Below are positions 6,659-9,784 of a stretch of 9,784 bases of DNA, piece after piece. Origin of the DNA: Syntrophales bacterium. GTDB taxonomy: Bacteria > Desulfobacterota > Syntrophia > Syntrophales > UBA5619. The stretch spans positions 1-9,784 of the forward strand of contig JAQTRB010000041.1 of NCBI GenBank assembly GCA_028712015.1, read 5' to 3'. The position numbers and the translations under genes were made by a program. How positions within the stretch are numbered: the stretch's first letter is position 1; each line of letters begins with the position of its first letter. The notes under the pieces were generated by a model. That model searched no databases and was not told where the DNA came from. It worked only from the letters and a program-made list of their open reading frames with translations.

Positions 6659-7531
6659 TTATTTCCGGTTCAATAGCGGGTAGCCCATCGCCTCGCGCTG
6701 TTTGAGATAACCCTCCGCGCTCAGACGGGCGAGGTTCCGGACCCGGCCGATGTAGCTCGTCCGTTCGGCCACGCTGATTGCCCCGCGCGCATTGAGCAGA
6801 TTGAAGGTGTGGGAACATTTGAGACAATGGTCGTAGGTCGGCAACACAAGGCCTTTTTCGGACGCCCTGATTCCCTCGGCCTCGTACATGTTGAAACGTT
6901 GCCGGAGCTGCTCGATATCGGCGGTTTCGAAGTTGTACACGGACCACTCCACTTCACCCTGATGATGCACATCGCCGTATTTGATTCCCGGGGTCCACTC
7001 GAGGTCGTAAACATTGTCGATTCCCTGGATGTACATCGCGATCCGTTCGGTTCCATAGGTGAGTTCCGCGCAGACGGGGCGGCAGTCGAATCCGCCGACC
7101 TGCTGGAAATAGGTGAATTGGGAGATCTCCATCCCGTCGAGCCAAACCTCCCAGCCGAGGCCCCAGGCGCCGACCGTAGGCGATTCCCAGTCATCCTCCA
7201 CGAAACGGATGTCATGCTCCAGCGGGTCGATGCCGAAACTTTTCAGCGAGTCGAGGTAAATCTCCTGGATATCCGTCGGCGACGGTTTCATGATGACCTG
7301 GTACTGATAGTAATGCTGCAGCCGGTTCGGGTTCTCACCGTAGCGGCCGTCCGTGGGTCTCCGGGAGGGCTCTACATAGGCCACGTTCCACGGTTCCGGT
7401 CCCAGGGTCCGCAAAAAGGTGGCCGGGTTGAATGTGCCGGCTCCGACCTCGACATCGTAAGGTTGCTGGATGACGCATCCGCGACCGGCCCAGTACCGTT
7501 CCAGGGCAAAGATCAGTTCTTGAAAGGTCAC
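6659..7531 (-). CDS. glyQ: glycyl-tRNA synthetase alpha subunit
   Basis: Catalytic alpha subunit of the two-subunit class II glycyl-tRNA synthetase; it activates glycine with ATP and charges tRNA-Gly together with GlyS. The sequence is strongly diagnostic: FQELIFALERYWAGRGCVI at the N-terminus, PATFLRTLGPEPWNVAYVEP (about 36-55), the motif 2 region RRPTDGRYGENPNRLQHYYQ (57-76), WGLGWEVWLDGMEISQFTYF (about 123-142), the motif 3 region AELTYGTERIAMYIQ (155-169), and YDHCLKCSHTFNLLNARGAI near the end. Its 290 residues fit the family (about 290-305). The start is GTG at 7531, immediately preceded by a near-perfect AAGGAGGAG; the ATG overlapping it by two bases is out of frame. Its own promoter lies in the gap after recO. 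Confidence 0.98.
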   Translation of the reverse strand: MTFQELIFALERYWAGRGCVIQQPYDVEVGAGTFNPATFLRTLGPEPWNVAYVEPSRRPTDGRYGENPNRLQHYYQYQVIMKPSPTDIQEIYLDSLKSFGIDPLEHDIRFVEDDWESPTVGAWGLGWEVWLDGMEISQFTYFQQVGGFDCRPVCAELTYGTERIAMYIQGIDNVYDLEWTPGIKYGDVHHQGEVEWSVYNFETADIEQLRQRFNMYEAEGIRASEKGLVLPTYDHCLKCSHTFNLLNARGAISVAERTSYIGRVRNLARLSAEGYLKQREAMGYPLLNRK

Positions 7532-7533
7532 AT

Positions 7534-7542
7534 CTCCTCCTT
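7534..7542 (-). promoter_or_regulatory. strong ribosome binding site fixing the GTG start of glyQ
   Basis: The minus strand carries AAGGAGGAG, nearly a full anti-Shine-Dalgarno match, a few bases before GTG at 7531. A strong site paired with a weak start codon is a common balance in highly expressed genes. No in-frame ATG gives a better N-terminus. Confidence 0.75.
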
Positions 7543-7592
7543 GAACTCAAAGCTTCTTATTTCTTGATATCATGTATGTTTTTACGGGGCGG

Positions 7593-7621
7593 CTTGTAAC
7601 ACGACGACCCGTCCCTGTCAA
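7593..7621 (-). promoter_or_regulatory. sigma70-type promoter for glyQ-glyS
   Basis: On the minus strand there is a perfect -35 TTGACA (7621-7616), a 17-base spacer and a -10 TACAAG (7598-7593, 4 of 6 to TATAAT). The transcript would begin near 7586, leaving a leader of about 55 bases before the GTG of glyQ. The leader is A-rich and I see no T-box or other riboswitch in it, so tRNA-sensing control is not indicated. Confidence 0.65.
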
Positions 7622-7637
7622 TACGAAATCAGGGCGG
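7609..7637 (-). repeat. inverted repeat just after recO, containing the glyQ -35 box
   Basis: Arms CCGCCCTG and CAGGG-A-CGG pair over 8 base pairs with one bulged A and a 12-base loop, beginning one base after the recO stop codon. The -35 TTGACA spans the loop and the start of the second arm. The absence of a T-run argues against an efficient intrinsic terminator; the element could still protect the recO mRNA end or act as a weak attenuator. Confidence 0.4.
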
Positions 7638-7638
7638 A

Positions 7639-8415
7639 TCAGATCTTCAGCCGCCGGATTTCGTTCAGCACATGAACGGATTTGAGCTCCCGTCCGAGGA
7701 TGTGGCGGATAAAATGGGCGAGGAGCCGACCGCATTCGTCGGCGGATTGTTCGGAGAGCAGCAGGCTGCCCAGGCGTTTCGTCTCCATTTCGCGTCCCAG
7801 CAGCAGCGTCCGAATCGTTCCCAGGGAGACGGGGATGGCCTCCCGGTTGCCGGGCCCGCAAAGGTTACAGGTCAAACCGCCCTTTGCGATGTCGAAGCGG
7901 TAGGTCGCCTGGTTTCCGACCGGCTTTTGACAGCAAAGGCAACGGTCGAGGACCGGATCGTAACCGGAAATCCGCAGCAGCCGGATCTCGAAGAAACGAA
8001 GCAGGGCGTCCCCCATCGCGGCTCCCTCCAGCAGCCGGAGAAATTCGAGCAGCAGAAAAAAGGATGACTCGTTTCGCTTGTCTTCCGGTGTGAAGTGATC
8101 CGTCAGCTCGATCAGGCAAGAGGCGGCCAGCGTTTTTTCAAGATCGGAGCGAATGGCGGGAAAATGCGAGAGGACATCGCATCCTTCGATCAGCGCAAGA
8201 CTGTCCGGGTTTTTTCGGGAAAAAATCATCCGGGAGTGGCAAAAGGGTTCCAGCGCATTTGCGAACCGTTTCCGGCTTCGGCGGGCCCCTTTGGCGATTC
8301 CGCGAATTTTACCGAAGTCCGCGGTGGAGAAGGTGACGATCCGGTCGGATTCTCCGTAATCGAGGAGGCGCAGAACAATGGCCTCCGTATGTTGCTGGGA
8401 TCTTGCCTGAATCAT
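7639..8415 (-). CDS. recO: DNA repair protein RecO
   Basis: RecO helps load RecA onto SSB-coated single-stranded DNA, working with RecR in RecF-pathway recombinational repair in the cytoplasm. With the start chosen here it has 258 residues (family about 240-260). The N-terminal OB fold begins TEAIVLRLLDYGESDRIVTF (residues 10-29), followed by the basic FGKIRGIAKGARRSRKRF (34-51), which is typical of the DNA-binding face. A zinc-binding module follows (C159xxC162 and C183xxC186), and the protein ends in a helical domain. An in-frame TTG at 8448 would add 11 residues inside pyrC, but the ATG at 8415, one base after the pyrC TGA, gives a family-typical N-terminus. No well-spaced Shine-Dalgarno site precedes it, so translation probably depends on ribosomes finishing pyrC. 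Confidence 0.93.
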   Translation of the reverse strand: MIQARSQQHTEAIVLRLLDYGESDRIVTFSTADFGKIRGIAKGARRSRKRFANALEPFCHSRMIFSRKNPDSLALIEGCDVLSHFPAIRSDLEKTLAASCLIELTDHFTPEDKRNESSFFLLLEFLRLLEGAAMGDALLRFFEIRLLRISGYDPVLDRCLCCQKPVGNQATYRFDIAKGGLTCNLCGPGNREAIPVSLGTIRTLLLGREMETKRLGSLLLSEQSADECGRLLAHFIRHILGRELKSVHVLNEIRRLKI

Positions 8416-8416
8416 C

Positions 8417-9721
8417 TCAGAAATCGCGATAGCGAATGCGGCCGCCAACGATCGTCAGGACCGCTTTTCCTTTCACGGTCCAATTGTGAAAGGGGGAATT
8501 CCTTCCCAGAGAACGGAACATTCCGCGATCGACGGTCCACTCCTTCTTTGGGTCGATAACGGTGATATCGGCATCGGCGCCGTCGTCAAGGGTCCCCTTG
8601 GGGATGCGGAGGACCCGGGCGGCACGGATCGTCATCTTTTCGATCAGATCCGGGAGCGATAGAATTCCCTCCGACACCAGGCGAAGGGAGATGGCCAGGG
8701 AGGTTTCCAAACCCGTCATGCCGCTGCTTGCGCGACCGAATGCGACTTCCTTGTCCGTCCGGGCGTGGGGTGCGTGGTCGCTCGCGATCACATCGATTGT
8801 CCCGTCGCGGAGACCTTCCCGGATCGCCAGACGGTCCTTTTCATCGCGGAGGGGCGGATTGACCTTGGTTGCGGTGTCCAGGGTTCGGACGGCCTCATCC
8901 GTCAACGTGAAGTAATGGGGCGCCGTTTCCGCCGTGACCCGAACCCCGCGGGCCTTGGCCTCGCGAATCAGCCGGACCGCGCCGGCCGTGCTGACATGGG
9001 CGATGTGGAGAAACGCTCCGGTGAATTCGGCGAGGAGAAGATCCCTCGCGACCATGACGTCCTCCGCGATTCCGGGAATGCCGGGAAGGGCGACTTGCGT
9101 TGACACAAGACCATCGTTCATCACGCCGTCCGCCGAGAGATGCCGGTCTTCACAGTGGGCGATAATCGGCATGTTCAACGAAGAGGCGCATTCGAGCGCG
9201 GCGCGCATCAGGGCGGCGTTCATGACCGGGAAGCCGTCGTCGGAAAAAGCGACGGCGCCGGCGTCCTTGAGATCGCGAAAGTCGGTGAGTTTCCCGCCTT
9301 CCGACCCCACGCTGATCGCCGCGATCGGATAGACGTTCGTCAAGCCATAGTCCGCGGCTTTGCGACGGATGAGTTCGGTGATGGAGCGATTGTCATTCAC
9401 GGGATTGGTGTTGGGCATGCAGGCCAGCGAGGTGAAACCGCCCGCCGCCGCCGCGTCGCTTCCGGTGACGATCGTCTCCTTGTATTCGAATCCCGGTTCC
9501 CGCAGATGGGTGTGCATGTCGATCAGGCCGGGGGCGACGATCATCCCTTGGAGATCCAACGCCTCGATCGCCGATTCGTTCTCCCTCCCTTCGGTCTTTC
9601 CGGAAACGGAATATTCCCTGACGCCCCGGACGATTTTTCCGTTTTCGATCCGCAGATCGCCAACGGCATCCATATTCCGGGACGGGTCCACGATCCTGCC
9701 GCCTTTCAACAAGAGCTTCAT
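8417..9721 (-). CDS. pyrC: dihydroorotase
   Basis: Zinc metalloenzyme of the amidohydrolase superfamily that interconverts N-carbamoyl-L-aspartate and dihydroorotate, the third step of de novo pyrimidine synthesis, in the cytoplasm. Metal and active-site landmarks: H70-T-H72 in GLIDMHTHLREPGFEYKE, substrate segment CMPNTNPVND (101-110), a probable bridging Asp in AFSDDGFPV (161/162), H189 in IIAHCED, H242 in LHIAHVSTAGA, and D315 in ASDHAPH. The pattern fits class I (type I, Aquifex-like) dihydroorotases, and 434 residues fits that class. Residues about 33-53 carry a polar stretch a little longer than usual. I prefer the ATG at 9721 (MKLLLKGGRIVDP, canonical opening) because GAGG sits 9 bases upstream; an in-frame ATG at 9736 has no usable site. 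recO follows after one base. pyrB may lie upstream, outside the window; this is not visible. Confidence 0.95.
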   Translation of the reverse strand: MKLLLKGGRIVDPSRNMDAVGDLRIENGKIVRGVREYSVSGKTEGRENESAIEALDLQGMIVAPGLIDMHTHLREPGFEYKETIVTGSDAAAAGGFTSLACMPNTNPVNDNRSITELIRRKAADYGLTNVYPIAAISVGSEGGKLTDFRDLKDAGAVAFSDDGFPVMNAALMRAALECASSLNMPIIAHCEDRHLSADGVMNDGLVSTQVALPGIPGIAEDVMVARDLLLAEFTGAFLHIAHVSTAGAVRLIREAKARGVRVTAETAPHYFTLTDEAVRTLDTATKVNPPLRDEKDRLAIREGLRDGTIDVIASDHAPHARTDKEVAFGRASSGMTGLETSLAISLRLVSEGILSLPDLIEKMTIRAARVLRIPKGTLDDGADADITVIDPKKEWTVDRGMFRSLGRNSPFHNWTVKGKAVLTIVGGRIRYRDF

Positions 9722-9744
9722 CGACGATACCCTCATTCCAGCCG

Positions 9745-9774
9745 CATCTACACCATATCTTCGCGAAGTGTCAA
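9745..9774 (-). promoter_or_regulatory. possible sigma70-type promoter for pyrC-recO
   Basis: The minus strand has a perfect -35 TTGACA (9774-9769), an 18-base spacer and a weak -10 TAGATG (9750-9745, 3 of 6). Transcription would start near 9738, leaving a leader of only about 17 bases before the ATG at 9721. The spacer begins with the 10-base palindrome CTTCGCGAAG (9759-9768). Because the window ends just upstream, I cannot tell whether this is the operon's main promoter or an internal one after another gene. Confidence 0.35.
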
Positions 9775-9784
9775 GGTTATAGAT

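Noticed and set aside
4498..6705. A 735-codon open frame on the plus strand opposite glyS and the glyQ end
   Set aside because: It is the antisense shadow of glyS: the overlapped minus-strand protein matches the GlyS family along its whole length, while the plus-strand product is rich in Arg, Asp and Gly with no recognisable domain. Long antisense frames are common in GC-rich genes.
7532..7592. T-box or other tRNA-sensing leader for glyQS
   Set aside because: The predicted leader is only about 55 bases, A-rich, with no T-box consensus and no terminator-antiterminator pair.
8416..8448. TTG start for recO, 33 bases upstream of the chosen ATG
   Set aside because: It would lie inside the pyrC coding end and add a non-homologous MAAAFAIAISE lead. 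The ATG at 8415 sits directly after the pyrC stop and fits the family.
9737..9784. End of an upstream gene (for example pyrB) in the last 48 bases
   Set aside because: One minus-strand frame is open to a TAG near 9750 and another runs openly into pyrC, but the stretch is too short to show any family signature.

Overview
The window reads as ordinary, gene-dense chromosome from a GC-rich Gram-negative bacterium. The best guess is Desulfobacterota (the former Deltaproteobacteria), perhaps near Syntrophus/Smithella. That placement is inferred from gene content and protein style: a recO-glyQ-glyS cluster with a two-subunit glycyl-tRNA synthetase, a long-tailed MlaD followed by an outer-membrane-type lipoprotein, and a GAF-fused GspE-like ATPase. 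It does not rest on any database search. I saw no RNA gene, CRISPR array, insertion sequence, phage gene or frameshift, and every gap between genes is under 150 bases.

Left part (1-2025, + strand): the downstream end of an Mla/MCE lipid-transport operon. It holds the C-terminal half of the MlaF-type ATPase (cut by the window edge), an MCE-domain MlaD protein with a long helical tail, and a PqiC-like auxiliary lipoprotein. The genes are 4 bases apart or overlap by 4 bases, so they are probably co-transcribed and translationally coupled. Together they would make the cytoplasmic motor, the inner-membrane-anchored lipid-binding ring and an outer-membrane contact of one envelope-spanning lipid transporter. 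The permease (MlaE) probably lies just outside the window.

Right part (2046-9721, all - strand, read right to left): pyrC (dihydroorotase, pyrimidine synthesis), recO (recombinational repair, starting one base after the pyrC stop), glyQ and glyS (alpha and beta subunits of glycyl-tRNA synthetase, behind a good sigma70-type promoter), and then an orphan type II secretion/type IV pilus ATPase with an N-terminal GAF domain. This last gene meets the Mla operon tail to tail across only 20 bases.

Nothing here is clearly a new system. The items most worth a second look are the orphan GAF-MshEN-GspE ATPase with its degenerate c-di-GMP motif, the mixed Mla/Pqi transporter whose MlaD carries a four-unit heptad repeat, and small inverted repeats at the glyQ promoter, between glyQ and glyS, after glyS, and in the pyrC promoter region.
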